Origin: Octadecabacter arcticus 238
Lineage (GTDB): Bacteria > Pseudomonadota > Alphaproteobacteria > Rhodobacterales > Rhodobacteraceae
DNA length: 64,000 nt
NCBI RefSeq assembly: GCF_000155735.2
Contig: NC_020908.1
Location: 1,183,001-1,247,000, forward strand
Direction of reading: 5' to 3'
The notes under the pieces were generated by a model. It was not told the DNA's origin. It saw only the letters and a list, made by a program, of their open reading frames with translations, and ran no database searches. Of the stretch, positions 29,367 to 39,822 are shown piece after piece; the stretch's first letter is position 1, and every line of letters starts with the position of its first letter. Position numbers and translations under genes: made by a program.

Positions 29367-30770
29367 TTGGCCCAAGATGAAACAAAACACTTTGATATGA
29401 TCGTGATCGGCGCAGGACCCGGTGGCTATGTCGCCGCTATTCGGGGCGCGCAATTAGGGCTTAAGGTCTGCGTTGTAGAACGCGAAAATTTGGGCGGAAT
29501 TTGCCTGAATTGGGGATGCATCCCGACCAAAGCAATGTTGCGCAGCGCCGAAGTGTTCCACCTGATGCACCGCGCCAAGGAATTCGGTCTGTCGGCTGAC
29601 GGTATTAACTTCGATCTTCCCGCCGTCGTGAAGCGATCACGTGGGGTTGCGGGGCAATTGTCCGGCGGCATTGGCCACCTTCTGAAAAAGAACAAATGTA
29701 CCGTTATCATGGGCCACGCGAGGATTACCGCGAAGGGTAAAGTTTCGGTCAAGACAGACAAAGGCGTCGAAGACTTGGCCGCCAAGAACATCGTTGTGGC
29801 AACCGGCGCGCGCGCGCGTGAATTGCCCGGTCTTGAGGCGGACGGCGATTTGGTCTGGACGTACCGCGCGGCGCTGGAACCTGTGCGCATGCCCAAAAAG
29901 TTGCTGGTCATTGGATCGGGCGCAATCGGCATTGAATTTGCAAGCTTTTACAACACCTTGGGTGCTGACACGACTGTGGTCGAAGTCATGGATCGCGTGT
30001 TGCCGGTTGAAGACGCTGAAATTTCGGCCTTCGCAAAGAAAGTCTTTGTGAAGCAGGGCATGAAGATTATGGAAAAGGCGATGGTCAAAAAGCTTGATCG
30101 TGGCGAAGGCAAAGTCACCGCGCACATCGAAGTCGGCGGCAAGGTCGAGAAGATGGAGTTCGATACCGTCATTTCCGCTGTTGGTATTGTCGGAAATGTT
30201 GAAGGCCTCGGCCTTGAAGAGGTGGGCGTCAAGCTGGATCGCACCCATGTGGTGACGGATGAATATTGCCGCACGGGTGTGGATGGAATTTATGCCATCG
30301 GCGATATCGCCGGCGCGCCTTGGTTGGCGCACAAAGCCTCCCATGAAGGCACCATGGTCGCTGATCTGATCGCGGGCAAATCCGCACATCCCGTCAAGCC
30401 TGAAACCATTGCCGGCTGCACCTATTGCCACCCGCAGGTCGCGTCCGTCGGCTACACCGAAGCGAAGGCGAAAGAGCTGGGATATGAGATCAAAGTTGGT
30501 CGTTTCCCGTTCATCGGCAACGGCAAAGCGATTGCCTTGGGCGAAGTCGAGGGCATGATAAAGACGATTTTCGATGCCAAAACCGGTGAGCTTTTGGGCG
30601 CCCATATGATTGGTGCGGAAGTCACTGAACTGATCCAAGGCTACGTCATCGGGCGCAAGCTTGAGACCACCGAAGAAGACCTGATGGAGACCGTGTTCCC
30701 GCATCCGACGTTGTCGGAAATGATGCATGAAAGTGTTCTGGATGCTTATGATCGCGTTATTCACATGTAA
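29367..30770 (+). CDS. lpdA: Dihydrolipoyl dehydrogenase (E3)
   Basis: 467 residues from a TTG start with a strong GAGGAGG site upstream. Reoxidises dihydrolipoamide in 2-oxoacid dehydrogenase complexes or the glycine cleavage system, passing electrons to NAD+. FAD motif GAGPGGYVAA (15-24), redox disulfide C46-LNWG-C51, NAD motif GSGAIGIEFASFY and the C-terminal catalytic HPTLSE. No E1 or E2 gene is in the window, so its complex cannot be told. A terminator follows. Confidence 0.95.
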   Translation: MAQDETKHFDMIVIGAGPGGYVAAIRGAQLGLKVCVVERENLGGICLNWGCIPTKAMLRSAEVFHLMHRAKEFGLSADGINFDLPAVVKRSRGVAGQLSGGIGHLLKKNKCTVIMGHARITAKGKVSVKTDKGVEDLAAKNIVVATGARARELPGLEADGDLVWTYRAALEPVRMPKKLLVIGSGAIGIEFASFYNTLGADTTVVEVMDRVLPVEDAEISAFAKKVFVKQGMKIMEKAMVKKLDRGEGKVTAHIEVGGKVEKMEFDTVISAVGIVGNVEGLGLEEVGVKLDRTHVVTDEYCRTGVDGIYAIGDIAGAPWLAHKASHEGTMVADLIAGKSAHPVKPETIAGCTYCHPQVASVGYTEAKAKELGYEIKVGRFPFIGNGKAIALGEVEGMIKTIFDAKTGELLGAHMIGAEVTELIQGYVIGRKLETTEEDLMETVFPHPTLSEMMHESVLDAYDRVIHM

Positions 30771-30796
30771 TGTGGCCTGCGCAGTGTTGAGACGGA

Positions 30797-30825
30797 AAAG
30801 GGCACCCGCAACGGTGCCCTTTTTC
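30797..30825 (+). terminator. Rho-independent terminator after lpdA
   Basis: AAGGGCACC (30798-30806) pairs with GGTGCCCTT (30813-30821), loop of 6, followed by TTTTC. Confidence 0.9.
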
Positions 30826-30865
30826 GTGTCTTGCCCTGCCTTGCGAGCGGGCGTAGCCACACTCC

Positions 30866-32026
30866 ATGACAGACCAGAAAACCATGTGGCCGTTGATTGC
30901 TTTGTTGTGGACAACCGGCCTTTTGGCCGCTGCGCAATTTGCGAAACTGACGTTGACATTGGGTGCTGTGCAGGACCTTTATCCAGACGCCTCAGTGCCA
31001 TTGGCAGTCTCAGGGGTATCGATTGTCGGCATTTTAGGTGGGGCATTGGCGGGCTTTTTCGTGTCCAAGATCGGTGTGCGACATGCGGTCCTATGGGCCG
31101 TTGTGATGTCGGCGACGCTATCCTTGATCCAAGGCTTCGAGATGTCGTTCGCTGTGTTCATGGCGACCCGGGTGCTGGAAGGGTTCGGGCATTTGCTGTT
31201 GGTTGTGGCCCTGCCGACGATGATGGTCGCTTTGGCAAAACCATCCGACAAAAGCGTCGTTATGGGGATTTGGGGCACGTTTTTCGGGGTTGGGTATGCC
31301 TTGGTCGCCGTTATCGCGCCAAGCGTATTGGCATGGGGTGGGGTTCAGGCGCTGTATGTCGGGCATGGGTTGGTGTTGGCCGCCTTGTTTCCAATCCTGT
31401 GGTGGATATTGCCGCGGGTGATGGCAGGCGGCAACATGATGCCCAATGTGATGGCCGTGCATCGTTCGATCTATTCAAACCCGCGTTATTTCGCGCCAGG
31501 TTTGGGGCACGGAATTTACACATCGCTCTTCATCGCGTTGGTGGCGTTCTTACCGGCCGCGTTAAATGCGCCGTGGCTAACGGCTATTTTACCGCTGGCA
31601 AACTTGTCCGGCACGTTCGCCAGCGGCTTTGTGGCCCGCAAAATTGCGGCCTCAAGATTGTCGGTTGGCGGGTTCGCTGTGGCCGCTATTTTGTTTGTGG
31701 TAATGGCGGTAACGGGATCCGTTGCGATTGCGCTGTGCGCGTTGTTTGCAACGGGGCTGACGGCGGGCGCGAATTTCGCCGCAGTGCCGGAATTAAACCA
31801 CGTGCCGCGCGATCAGGCCCGCGCGAACGGGGCCATGGCACAGCTTGGTAATATCGGCACGTTCAGCGGCACGCCGATCTATGCATTGGTAGCGGGCAGC
31901 CTGTGGGGGATTGCCGGGGTTAGCATCGTGATTTGCGTCACAGGTGCCGTCTTTGCGGGGCTGGCTTACCGCGCTGCGCGCAACGCGGAGCCCCCAGCCG
32001 CACAAAAGTCAGCAGACATAGGTTAA
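30866..32026 (+). CDS. MFS transporter
   Basis: 386 residues, about 12 hydrophobic segments. Opens MTDQKTMWPLIALLWTTGLLAAAQFAKLTL; the cytoplasmic loop FFVSKIGVRHAV follows helix 2. Resembles the CynX/NimT-like and related carriers of small organic molecules; no substrate can be assigned. Sits alone between the lpdA terminator and the uvrA promoter. Confidence 0.83.
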   Translation: MTDQKTMWPLIALLWTTGLLAAAQFAKLTLTLGAVQDLYPDASVPLAVSGVSIVGILGGALAGFFVSKIGVRHAVLWAVVMSATLSLIQGFEMSFAVFMATRVLEGFGHLLLVVALPTMMVALAKPSDKSVVMGIWGTFFGVGYALVAVIAPSVLAWGGVQALYVGHGLVLAALFPILWWILPRVMAGGNMMPNVMAVHRSIYSNPRYFAPGLGHGIYTSLFIALVAFLPAALNAPWLTAILPLANLSGTFASGFVARKIAASRLSVGGFAVAAILFVVMAVTGSVAIALCALFATGLTAGANFAAVPELNHVPRDQARANGAMAQLGNIGTFSGTPIYALVAGSLWGIAGVSIVICVTGAVFAGLAYRAARNAEPPAAQKSADIG

Positions 32027-32037
32027 ATCTTTCTTAT

Positions 32038-32052
32038 GTTCGTGTTATGTTC
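32038..32052. promoter_or_regulatory. LexA (SOS) box upstream of uvrA
   Basis: GTTC-N7-GTTC (GTTCGTGTTATGTTC), an exact match to the SOS box established for Rhodobacter and other alphaproteobacteria, 65 bp before the uvrA start. Predicts DNA-damage induction of uvrA. Confidence 0.85.
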
Positions 32053-32116
32053 TAGACAGGGGCTGGTCACAGCGTGTTGCGTCACTATGTGGTAGAGAGA
32101 AATATGGGGTTATGTC

Positions 32117-34975
32117 ATGGCTGAGCTGAAAAATATCGAAGTACGCGGTGCGCGTGAACATAATCTCAAGAACATCGACGTCGATATTCCACGTGACAAG
32201 CTTGTTGTTATTACGGGGCTTTCGGGGTCGGGCAAGTCATCGCTGGCCTTTGATACGATCTATGCCGAAGGGCAGCGCCGATATGTCGAATCGCTGTCGG
32301 CTTACGCGCGCCAGTTCCTCGATATGATGGGCAAACCGGATGTAGACCACATTTCGGGCCTGTCGCCCGCGATTTCAATCGAACAGAAAACAACATCGAA
32401 AAATCCGCGATCCACCGTCGGCACCGTGACCGAAATTTACGACTATATGCGTTTGCTGTTTGCCCGCGTCGGCACACCGTTTTCCCCGACAACCGGTCTG
32501 CCGATTGAAGCACAACAGGTGCAGGACATGGTCGATCGCGTCATGGCGATGGAGGAGGGGACCCGCGGGTTCCTTTTGGCCCCGATTGTTCGCGACCGCA
32601 AAGGTGAATACCGCAAGGAGTTTCTTGAACTTCGCAAGCAGGGCTTCGCGCGGGTCAAGGTCGATGGCGAATTCTATGAACTGGATGAACCGCCCAAATT
32701 GGACAAGAAATTCCGCCACGACATCGACGTGGTTGTTGACCGTATTGTGGTTCGCGAAGGGCTGGAAACACGGCTCGCGGATTCGTTTCGCACCGCACTT
32801 GATCTCGCCGATGGCATCACGGTTCTTGAGACCGCGCCAAAAGAAGGTGAGGCTGAGCGTTTCACGTTCTCGGAAAAATTCGCCTGCCCCGTGTCCGGTT
32901 TCACCATTCCCGAAATTGAACCGCGTCTGTTTTCGTTCAACGCGCCGTTCGGGGCCTGCCAAGACTGTGACGGTCTTGGGGTTGAGCTGTTTTTTGACGA
33001 CCAACTGGTTGTACCGGATCAAACGTTAAAGATTTATGACGGCGCTTTGGCACCGTGGCGCAAGGGCAAGAGCCCATATTTTCTGCAAACGATTGAGGCG
33101 ATCGCCAAGCACTACGAGTTCGACAAGAACGACCGTTGGAAGGATTTGCCAGCGTTTGTGCAGCAAGTTTTCCTGCATGGTTCGGGCGACGAAGAGATCA
33201 AGTTCCGTTACGACGAAGGCGGGCGGGTCTATGAAGTGTCCCGCGCATTTGAGGGCGTGATCCCGAATATGGAACGCCGCTACCGTGAAACAGACAGCAA
33301 CTGGATTCGCGAAGAATTTGAGCGTTATCAGAATAATAGACCATGTGGGACCTGTGGTGGATACCGTCTGCGCGCAGAGGCTTTGGCGGTCAAAATCGGC
33401 GGTTTGCATGTTGGGCAAATTGTCCAGATGTCGATCAAAGAGGCGTATGAGTGGTGCAAGTCGGTGCCCGAGACGCTGAGCAAGCAGAAGAATGAAATCG
33501 CAGTGGCGATCCTGAAAGAAATTCGTGAGCGGCTTGGATTCTTGAACAATGTTGGGCTTGAATATTTGTCGTTGTCGCGCAATTCTGGCACATTGTCGGG
33601 TGGCGAAAGCCAGCGGATCAGGCTTGCCAGCCAAATCGGGTCAGGCTTGCAAGGTGTGTTGTATGTGCTGGATGAACCGTCGATCGGGCTGCACCAGCGC
33701 GACAATGACCGGCTGTTAACGACGCTGAAAAACCTGCGCGATCAGGGCAATACGGTGATCGTCGTTGAACACGACGAAGAAGCCGTGCGTGAGGCCGATT
33801 ATGTATTTGATATTGGTCCGGGTGCGGGTATTCATGGCGGGCGCGTGGTCGCCAAAGGCACTCCGGCTGAGATTATTGCAAACCCTGATAGCATCACGGG
33901 CGACTATTTGGCGGGGCGTCGCTCAATTCCGATCCCCAAAATTCGTCGCAAGGGCAACAAGAAAAAAGTCACCGTCAAGAAAGCGAGTGGTAACAATCTG
34001 CAAGCGATTACCGTTGATTTCCCGCTTGGCATGTTTGTCTGTGTGACGGGTGTTTCGGGCGGCGGCAAATCGACACTGACGATCGAGACGCTGTTCAAAA
34101 CGGCATCCATGGCATTGAACGGTGCGCGTCAGGCGCCTGCACCTTGTGAGACGATCAAGGGGCTCGAACACCTCGATAAAGTGATTGATATTGACCAGCG
34201 CCCGATTGGGCGGACGCCACGATCCAACCCCGCGACCTACACCGGTGCGTTCACGCCAATTCGTGATTGGTTCGCCGGATTGCCAGAATCCAAAGCGCGC
34301 GGATATAAGCCCGGACGCTTTAGTTTTAACGTCAAAGGTGGGCGCTGTGAGGCCTGTAAAGGGGACGGAGTCATCAAGATCGAGATGCACTTTCTGCCGG
34401 ATGTTTACGTGGAATGTGAGACCTGTAAGGGCAAACGCTACAACCGCGAGACGCTTGAAGTGCGGTTCAAAGGCATGTCCATCGCCGATATCTTGGATAT
34501 GAATGTCCAAGAGGCGCAGGTGTTTTTCAAGGCGGTGCCGAGCATTCGCACAAAGATGGATGCCTTGGTGCGCGTCGGACTGGGCTATATCAAAGTTGGC
34601 CAGCAAGCGACGACATTGTCGGGCGGCGAAGCGCAGCGCGTGAAGTTGTCCAAGGAACTTGCCAAGCAGTCGACGGGCCGCACGTTGTATATTCTGGATG
34701 AACCGACGACGGGTCTGCATTTTGAAGACGTGCGTAAGTTGCTCGAAGTGCTGCATGAACTGGTTGAGGGCGGCAACACCGTTATCGTGATTGAACACAA
34801 TCTGGATGTGGTGAAAACTGCCGATTATGTGATCGATATCGGCCCTGAGGGTGGCGACAAAGGCGGGCAGGTCGTGGCCGTCGGCACGCCCGAGGATATC
34901 GCCGAAGTTGAGGCATCCCACACAGGGCGCTACTTGAAACAGATGCTACAGCCCAAATCCGTCGCAGCGGAATAA
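32117..34975 (+). CDS. uvrA: Excinuclease ABC subunit A
   Basis: 952 residues. Damage-sensing ATPase of nucleotide excision repair, acting with UvrB and UvrC. Two ABC modules, each with Walker A ([12 protein letters not shown] and [12 protein letters not shown]) and a signature motif ([18 protein letters not shown]). Zinc-binding cysteine pairs occur in CPVSG/CQDCDG, CGTCGG and [15 protein letters not shown]. Length normal. A perfect LexA box precedes it. Its stop codon directly touches the stop codon of the convergent mmsB gene. Confidence 0.97.
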   Translation: MAELKNIEVRGAREHNLKNIDVDIPRDKLVVITGLSGSGKSSLAFDTIYAEGQRRYVESLSAYARQFLDMMGKPDVDHISGLSPAISIEQKTTSKNPRSTVGTVTEIYDYMRLLFARVGTPFSPTTGLPIEAQQVQDMVDRVMAMEEGTRGFLLAPIVRDRKGEYRKEFLELRKQGFARVKVDGEFYELDEPPKLDKKFRHDIDVVVDRIVVREGLETRLADSFRTALDLADGITVLETAPKEGEAERFTFSEKFACPVSGFTIPEIEPRLFSFNAPFGACQDCDGLGVELFFDDQLVVPDQTLKIYDGALAPWRKGKSPYFLQTIEAIAKHYEFDKNDRWKDLPAFVQQVFLHGSGDEEIKFRYDEGGRVYEVSRAFEGVIPNMERRYRETDSNWIREEFERYQNNRPCGTCGGYRLRAEALAVKIGGLHVGQIVQMSIKEAYEWCKSVPETLSKQKNEIAVAILKEIRERLGFLNNVGLEYLSLSRNSGTLSGGESQRIRLASQIGSGLQGVLYVLDEPSIGLHQRDNDRLLTTLKNLRDQGNTVIVVEHDEEAVREADYVFDIGPGAGIHGGRVVAKGTPAEIIANPDSITGDYLAGRRSIPIPKIRRKGNKKKVTVKKASGNNLQAITVDFPLGMFVCVTGVSGGGKSTLTIETLFKTASMALNGARQAPAPCETIKGLEHLDKVIDIDQRPIGRTPRSNPATYTGAFTPIRDWFAGLPESKARGYKPGRFSFNVKGGRCEACKGDGVIKIEMHFLPDVYVECETCKGKRYNRETLEVRFKGMSIADILDMNVQEAQVFFKAVPSIRTKMDALVRVGLGYIKVGQQATTLSGGEAQRVKLSKELAKQSTGRTLYILDEPTTGLHFEDVRKLLEVLHELVEGGNTVIVIEHNLDVVKTADYVIDIGPEGGDKGGQVVAVGTPEDIAEVEASHTGRYLKQMLQPKSVAAE

Positions 34976-35845
34976 TCAGCTACGGGGTTTGTCCATCAGA
35001 TGCGGCAGCATGGCCGAAAAATCCATGCCGCCCATGCCGTGCAGTTCCACGAAATCGGCATAAAGCTGTGTCGCGCGGGCACCCATGGGGGTGTCGGCGT
35101 CCACGGCCTCAGCCGCTTGTTGGCTTAGGCGCAGGTCCTTAAGCATCAGTGCGGCGGAAAATCCGGGCGTATAGGCGTTGTCGGCGGGGCTGTTCGGGCC
35201 AATGCCGGGGGCCGGGCAATAAGCGTTCATCGACCATGAATAGCCAGACGATGTGGACACCACATCAAACATGGATTGGCGGTCAAGGCCAAGTTTGTCG
35301 GCCAGCGAGAAGGCTTCGCAGGTCGCGATCATCGTCGCACCAAGGATCATGTTGTTGCAAATTTTTGCGGCCTGTCCCGCGCCAGCTTCGCCGCAATGCA
35401 CAGCCTTTTGGCCCATGATGTCAAACATTGGCTGCACGGTTTCAAAGGCTGCAACAGGTCCGCCCGCCATGAAGGTCAGCGTGCCGTTTGTCGCACCACC
35501 CATGCCGCCAGACACGGGGGCGTCAATTGCGGATAAACCAGCAGCTTCAGCGGCTTGGGCGACATCGCGCGCTGACTGCACGTCGACAGTCGAGCAATCC
35601 AAATGCACCGCACCTTGCGTCATCGCGGGGTGAATATCGTCCGCCACAGCGCGTAAGATATCTCCGCTTGGCAGCATGGTGATAACCACATTCGCATCCG
35701 CCACCGCGTCTTGGACCCGCGCGCAGCAAGGGACGCCGTCGGGCGTGGCGATGGGGTCAAACCCCATAACTTCATGGCCCGCAGCGATCAAACAACGCGC
35801 CATCGGTGCGCCCATATTGCCAAGGCCGATAAATGCAATTTTCAT
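34976..35845 (-). CDS. mmsB: 3-hydroxyisobutyrate dehydrogenase
   Basis: 289 residues. Oxidises 3-hydroxyisobutyrate to methylmalonate semialdehyde in valine degradation. N-terminal dinucleotide motif FIGLGNMGAPMA, substrate motif DAPVSGGMGGATNGTL and catalytic lysine K161 in GQAAKICNNM. Last gene of a three-gene set with 4-bp overlaps, downstream of the hydrolase that makes its substrate. Its product would feed MmsA, encoded 6 kb away on the same strand. Confidence 0.95.
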   Translation of the reverse strand: MKIAFIGLGNMGAPMARCLIAAGHEVMGFDPIATPDGVPCCARVQDAVADANVVITMLPSGDILRAVADDIHPAMTQGAVHLDCSTVDVQSARDVAQAAEAAGLSAIDAPVSGGMGGATNGTLTFMAGGPVAAFETVQPMFDIMGQKAVHCGEAGAGQAAKICNNMILGATMIATCEAFSLADKLGLDRQSMFDVVSTSSGYSWSMNAYCPAPGIGPNSPADNAYTPGFSAALMLKDLRLSQQAAEAVDADTPMGARATQLYADFVELHGMGGMDFSAMLPHLMDKPRS

Positions 35846-36885
35846 GTGGGATTTCCTGTTAAGACAAGTGGCGGTTTGACCGGATAGGTCATCGCAACGA
35901 CATCACCACCGGTCACATCGCGCCATGATGTGTGGCGCCATTTCGGGGTTTTGTCGCGATCAATAATCGCAGCGCGAATGCCTTCGATAAAGTCACCGCG
36001 TTCCATCGCGCGCGAGGTAAAGCGGAATTCATGCATCAATGCCGCCTCAATCGTGTCGGTCATACGGACTTTGTGGATCATCCCGACCGTCGCGCACAGC
36101 GACAATGGCGAATGGCGCAGCAACAGTTTTTGGGCATGGACCAAGGCGTCGGGCAGGGATTCGGGCATGGCGCGCCAAATATCCGCAAGCGACTGGCCGC
36201 CAAAAACGGCATCGATATCGGCCTGCCATGTGGCGAGACGGGAAGGGGGCGGTGTGTGTGCCGCGCGATCAACGGCAGACCAATCGCCAGTTTTTGTTAG
36301 CGTTTCGATTAAGGTCGGCCAATCTGTTTGCGGGACAAAATAGTCAGCAAAACCTGCATAAATGGCGTCTGCGGTGTCCATTCGGTCTGCCGTGAGGCCG
36401 AGGTATTCGCCCAACCGACCCGGTGCGCGCGCAAGGATGAGGGAGCCACCAACGTCAGGCACAAGACCGATGGACACTTCAGGCATGGCGATCACGCTGT
36501 TTTCGCACACGATGCGGTGGGATCCGTGGCAGCCAACGCCAACGCCGCCACCCATGGTAAACCCGTGCAGCAATGTCACGACAGGCTTGGGAAAGCGGAA
36601 CAGTTTCGCGTTCATACGGTATTCGTCGCGCCAAAAGCGGGTGCCGTAGCTGTAATCGCCCGCCGCGCCGGTGGCGTACATTTCTTGGATGTCACCGCCA
36701 GCGCAGAACGCTTTTCTCCCCGCACCATCGATGATGAGAAGCGCTATTTCCGGGTCGTCCGCCCAGGCGTCGATGGCGGTTTCGATGGCGGAACACATGT
36801 CCCACGTCAGTGCGTTCAGCGCGTCTACGCGTGTCAGCGTGATGCGACCCGCGACTCCGTCTTTACGAATGTCGATATCGCTCAT
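35842..36885 (-). CDS. 3-hydroxyisobutyryl-CoA hydrolase (enoyl-CoA hydratase family)
   Basis: 347 residues, crotonase fold. The oxyanion-hole stretch AFCAGGDIQEMY, GFTMGGGVGVG and the catalytic-glutamate region MPEVSIGLVPDVGGSLILAR match HIBCH proteins rather than plain hydratases, as does the extended C-terminus. Releases 3-hydroxyisobutyrate from its CoA ester in valine degradation. Overlaps both neighbours by 4 bp (ATGA), indicating translational coupling. The context with an acyl-CoA dehydrogenase and mmsB supports the call. Confidence 0.92.
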   Translation of the reverse strand: MSDIDIRKDGVAGRITLTRVDALNALTWDMCSAIETAIDAWADDPEIALLIIDGAGRKAFCAGGDIQEMYATGAAGDYSYGTRFWRDEYRMNAKLFRFPKPVVTLLHGFTMGGGVGVGCHGSHRIVCENSVIAMPEVSIGLVPDVGGSLILARAPGRLGEYLGLTADRMDTADAIYAGFADYFVPQTDWPTLIETLTKTGDWSAVDRAAHTPPPSRLATWQADIDAVFGGQSLADIWRAMPESLPDALVHAQKLLLRHSPLSLCATVGMIHKVRMTDTIEAALMHEFRFTSRAMERGDFIEGIRAAIIDRDKTPKWRHTSWRDVTGGDVVAMTYPVKPPLVLTGNPT

Positions 36886-38018
36886 GTGATTAGGTGCCGT
36901 GCGGTGATGACGCGCATGATTTCGTTTGTCCCTTCAAGGATTTGATGAACGCGCAGATCGCGCACGATTTTTTCGATGCCATAGTCCGCGAGATAGCCAT
37001 AGCCGCCGTGCAGCTGCAGGCACTGGTCGGCGACGCGCGATCCGGTTTCGGTGCATAGCTTTTTGGCCATGGCACAAAAGACCGTTGCGTCGGGCACTTG
37101 GGTGTCGAGTTTCCACGCGGCCTGGCGCAGGAATGTGCGGGCCGATTGCAGATCAATTTCCATATCGGCAAGGCGAAATTGCAAGGCTTGGAACTGATCA
37201 AGCGATTGGCCAAAGGCCTGGCGTTCGGCCATATAGTGGACTGTTTTGTCGAGTGCGGATTGCGCAGCACCAATCGAACACGCGGCAATGTTCAGCCGCC
37301 CCCCGTCGAGGCCTTTCATAGCGTATTTGAAACCCTGATCGATGTCGCCCAATAGGTTTTCGGCAGAAATGGCGCAGTTGACTAATTGAACTTGGCGGGT
37401 GGGCTGTGATCGCCACCCCATTTTGTCCTCCAAGCCACCAAAACTTAACCCTTCGGTGCCGTTTTCAACAACAAAGGCCGAGATGCCTTTTGGGCCTGCA
37501 ACACCGGTGCGGGCCATGACGATGTAGGCGTCCGAATAGCCGCCGCCTGAGATGAACGCTTTGTTTCCACTCAGCGCATATCCCTGTTCGGTGACGTCAG
37601 CTTTGGTCTTAAGGGATGCGGCGTCGGATCCGCTGGCGGGTTCGGTCAGGCAGTAGGATAGGATCGTTTCCATAGAAAGAACCGTCGGCAGCAAACGGGT
37701 TTTCATGCTGTCCGAGCCAAAGTCGTCAATCATTTTTGCACACATATTGTGGATCGACAGGAATGCAGCGACAGATGCGCACGACGCTGATAGCGCTTCA
37801 AAGACCAGCGTCGCATCAAGGCGGGTCAGCGCCGAGCCGCCTGAGGTTTCGGACACATAAAGACCGCCGAAACCCAGTTCTGCCAATTTGGGCCACAGAT
37901 CACCCGGGATTGTCCCCGCAGCATCCCAATCGCGCGCATGCGGCGCGATATGTTGCCCACCGAACGCGTGGGCCATGTCATAGATCGCGTTCTGTTCTTG
38001 CGATAGCGCGAAGTCCAT
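36882..38018 (-). CDS. Acyl-CoA dehydrogenase, probable isobutyryl-CoA dehydrogenase
   Basis: 378 residues. FAD-dependent enzyme; LTEPASGSDAASLKTKA is the flavin/substrate signature and QILEGTNEIMR holds the catalytic glutamate of the short-chain group. In this operon the likely step is isobutyryl-CoA to methacrylyl-CoA. An enoyl-CoA hydratase for the next step is not in the set and must come from elsewhere. Starts 3 bp after the YbdK-type gene ends, so that gene may be co-transcribed. Confidence 0.92.
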   Translation of the reverse strand: MDFALSQEQNAIYDMAHAFGGQHIAPHARDWDAAGTIPGDLWPKLAELGFGGLYVSETSGGSALTRLDATLVFEALSASCASVAAFLSIHNMCAKMIDDFGSDSMKTRLLPTVLSMETILSYCLTEPASGSDAASLKTKADVTEQGYALSGNKAFISGGGYSDAYIVMARTGVAGPKGISAFVVENGTEGLSFGGLEDKMGWRSQPTRQVQLVNCAISAENLLGDIDQGFKYAMKGLDGGRLNIAACSIGAAQSALDKTVHYMAERQAFGQSLDQFQALQFRLADMEIDLQSARTFLRQAAWKLDTQVPDATVFCAMAKKLCTETGSRVADQCLQLHGGYGYLADYGIEKIVRDLRVHQILEGTNEIMRVITARHLIT

Positions 38019-38020
38019 GT

Positions 38021-39157
38021 CTAAAGATCCTCACTGAATTCGGCGATAAGATGGTCGACGACCGCGTCCATTTTTGCAGAGGCATCGCCCTTTGTTGCCG
38101 CTGCGACGGCGCGTTGACGGTCGCTGCTGGTGCCGCCGGTAATGATGCTCCGTAAACTTTCCAGGACGTTCGTGCACTGCAAAATATCAGCGTCTTCTTC
38201 CACCAGATCAAGTAATTCATCGAACAGATCGGCAAAGGGCACGATTTCACCACGACCAAAATCGATCAGGCCTTTGGAGATACCGTAGCGCTGCGCGCGC
38301 CAGCGGTTTTCCTGTACCAAAAAGCTGTCATATTGCCGCCAGCGCTGGTTCTTGATCCGCAGCCGCCACAGCATTCGTGTCAGGCATTGAACCAATGCGG
38401 TCAAGCCGACAGTGTGGCTAAGGCGCGGGGAAACATCGCATATTCGGGTTTCCAGTGTGGGGAATTTCGCCGAAGGGCGCAGATCCCACCAGATTTTCGA
38501 GCTGTCTTCGATCACCCCCAGATCCACGAGAGCTTGGACCGAACGGGTGTATTCATCCCAGCTGTCCAAAGTGGGCGGAAGGCCCGTGCGAGGCAGGTTG
38601 TCAAAGACGGACAATCTATAGGACGCCAGTCCGGTGTCATCGCCCTGCCAAAACGGGGAGGACACCGAGAGCGCCAAAAGATGCGGCAAAAAATAGCTGA
38701 GTTGCCCCATCAGGCTGAGTTGCCCCATCAGATCGGCCCGCAGCGTATCATCATCCAGCCCGACATGGACACGCATGCCGCAGATCAACATGCGCCTACC
38801 GACGCCGCCAAGGTCATTTTTCAGCTGGTTATAGCGATCTTGGTCGGTGTGAGCCTGATCTTTCCAATCCGCCGACGGATGGCAGGACGCTGCAATTGGA
38901 GCGAGGCTGTAGTTCGCCGCACAGTCACGGATCGTGTGGCGCAGATGTGCGAGATCATCAAACGCATCGCTTGCCGTGGCGCAGATACCTGTTCCGACTT
39001 TGATTTGGCATTGCAGAAATTCAGGGCTTACTTGGCTGCCGAGCGCGGCTTCGCATTCTGCCATAAGGGCGTCAGGCACTGTCGCCAGTCCGCGCGTCTG
39101 AATGTCAACGAGGAGGTATTCCTCCTCAACTCCGATTGTGAAATCCGGTTCGATCAT
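38021..39157 (-). CDS. YbdK-type carboxylate-amine ligase (glutamate-cysteine ligase 2 family)
   Basis: 378 residues. Starts [18 protein letters not shown], the GCS2-family signature; HVGLDDD and RWRAQRYG are further conserved stretches. Such enzymes make gamma-glutamyl or similar amide bonds with ATP; E. coli YbdK has only weak glutamate-cysteine ligase activity, so the true product is open. An 18-bp perfect tandem duplication (38696-38713 and 38714-38731) repeats LMGQLS in frame ahead of [10 protein letters not shown]. It lies directly upstream of the valine operon. Confidence 0.88.
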   Translation of the reverse strand: MIEPDFTIGVEEEYLLVDIQTRGLATVPDALMAECEAALGSQVSPEFLQCQIKVGTGICATASDAFDDLAHLRHTIRDCAANYSLAPIAASCHPSADWKDQAHTDQDRYNQLKNDLGGVGRRMLICGMRVHVGLDDDTLRADLMGQLSLMGQLSYFLPHLLALSVSSPFWQGDDTGLASYRLSVFDNLPRTGLPPTLDSWDEYTRSVQALVDLGVIEDSSKIWWDLRPSAKFPTLETRICDVSPRLSHTVGLTALVQCLTRMLWRLRIKNQRWRQYDSFLVQENRWRAQRYGISKGLIDFGRGEIVPFADLFDELLDLVEEDADILQCTNVLESLRSIITGGTSSDRQRAVAAATKGDASAKMDAVVDHLIAEFSEDL

Positions 39158-39192
39158 GCCTTAGCGTGACCGGAAACGATCATAAGGTCTAG

Positions 39193-39732
39193 CTAAAGAA
39201 GCCTGACTTGCGTTCCAGTTTCAACAACGGCAAAAAGCTCTGCGATATGATCGTTGTAGAGGCCGATACAACCGGATGAGCTTTGGCGGCCAATCTTGCG
39301 GGTGTCGTGCGTTCCGTGGATCAAGTAAGCTGGCCAATCAAGGTACATTGCGTGGGTTCCGAGTGGGTTACCTGGGCCGGCATCCATCATCACCGGCAAA
39401 GACGGATCGCGTTCGCGCATGGATTGGGTCGGCGTCCACGTCGGGCCAACGCGTTTGCGCACGATTTGGGAATATCCACGACGGGTCAGGTCCTCGCTCA
39501 TTGGAACGGACGACGGGTACAGCCGGTAGCTGCCATCTGCGCCCCAATAGTGCAGTGCGCGAGACGTAATGTCAGCCAATATCGCACCATTTCCCAACGT
39601 GGAAAAATGATCCTGCCAGTCTTGCGTGATGAACGATGATGAATTGCGATCTGGCGCTTCTTGCGCGCCCACAACAAGAGGGGTCGCAAGGGTCGCTGCG
39701 GCACCAATAATAAAGCTGCGTTTGGTCTGCAT
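39193..39732 (-). CDS. L,D-transpeptidase (YkuD domain), exported
   Basis: 179 residues from the ATG at 39732 (MQTKRSFIIGAAATLATPLVVGAQ, a signal peptide); 39744 is an alternative start and neither has a clear ribosome site. The C-terminal YkuD domain has HGTHDTRKIG and the active-site cysteine in SSSGCIGLYNDH. These enzymes make 3-3 cross-links or anchor lipoproteins to peptidoglycan. Alone on the minus strand between the YbdK-type gene and the cupredoxin gene. Confidence 0.9.
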   Translation of the reverse strand: MQTKRSFIIGAAATLATPLVVGAQEAPDRNSSSFITQDWQDHFSTLGNGAILADITSRALHYWGADGSYRLYPSSVPMSEDLTRRGYSQIVRKRVGPTWTPTQSMRERDPSLPVMMDAGPGNPLGTHAMYLDWPAYLIHGTHDTRKIGRQSSSGCIGLYNDHIAELFAVVETGTQVRLL

Positions 39733-39822
39733 TGGTCGGTCCATCCGTAATTTTTTTAAGCATTTACACGGATGGGCTGTTCGATCAAGTCTCATCAATT
39801 CACGCCTGCGTGAAACCGCGCA

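Noticed and set aside
29637..31046. Long open frame (469 codons) on the minus strand across lpdA
   Set aside because: Antisense shadow of a clear lpdA gene; its residues (many His, Arg, Asn) show no family pattern. High-GC codon bias creates such frames.
30727..31851. Long plus-strand frame overlapping lpdA end and the second MFS gene
   Set aside because: Runs through the lpdA terminator and is out of frame with the MFS protein; Arg/Gly/Cys-rich nonsense.
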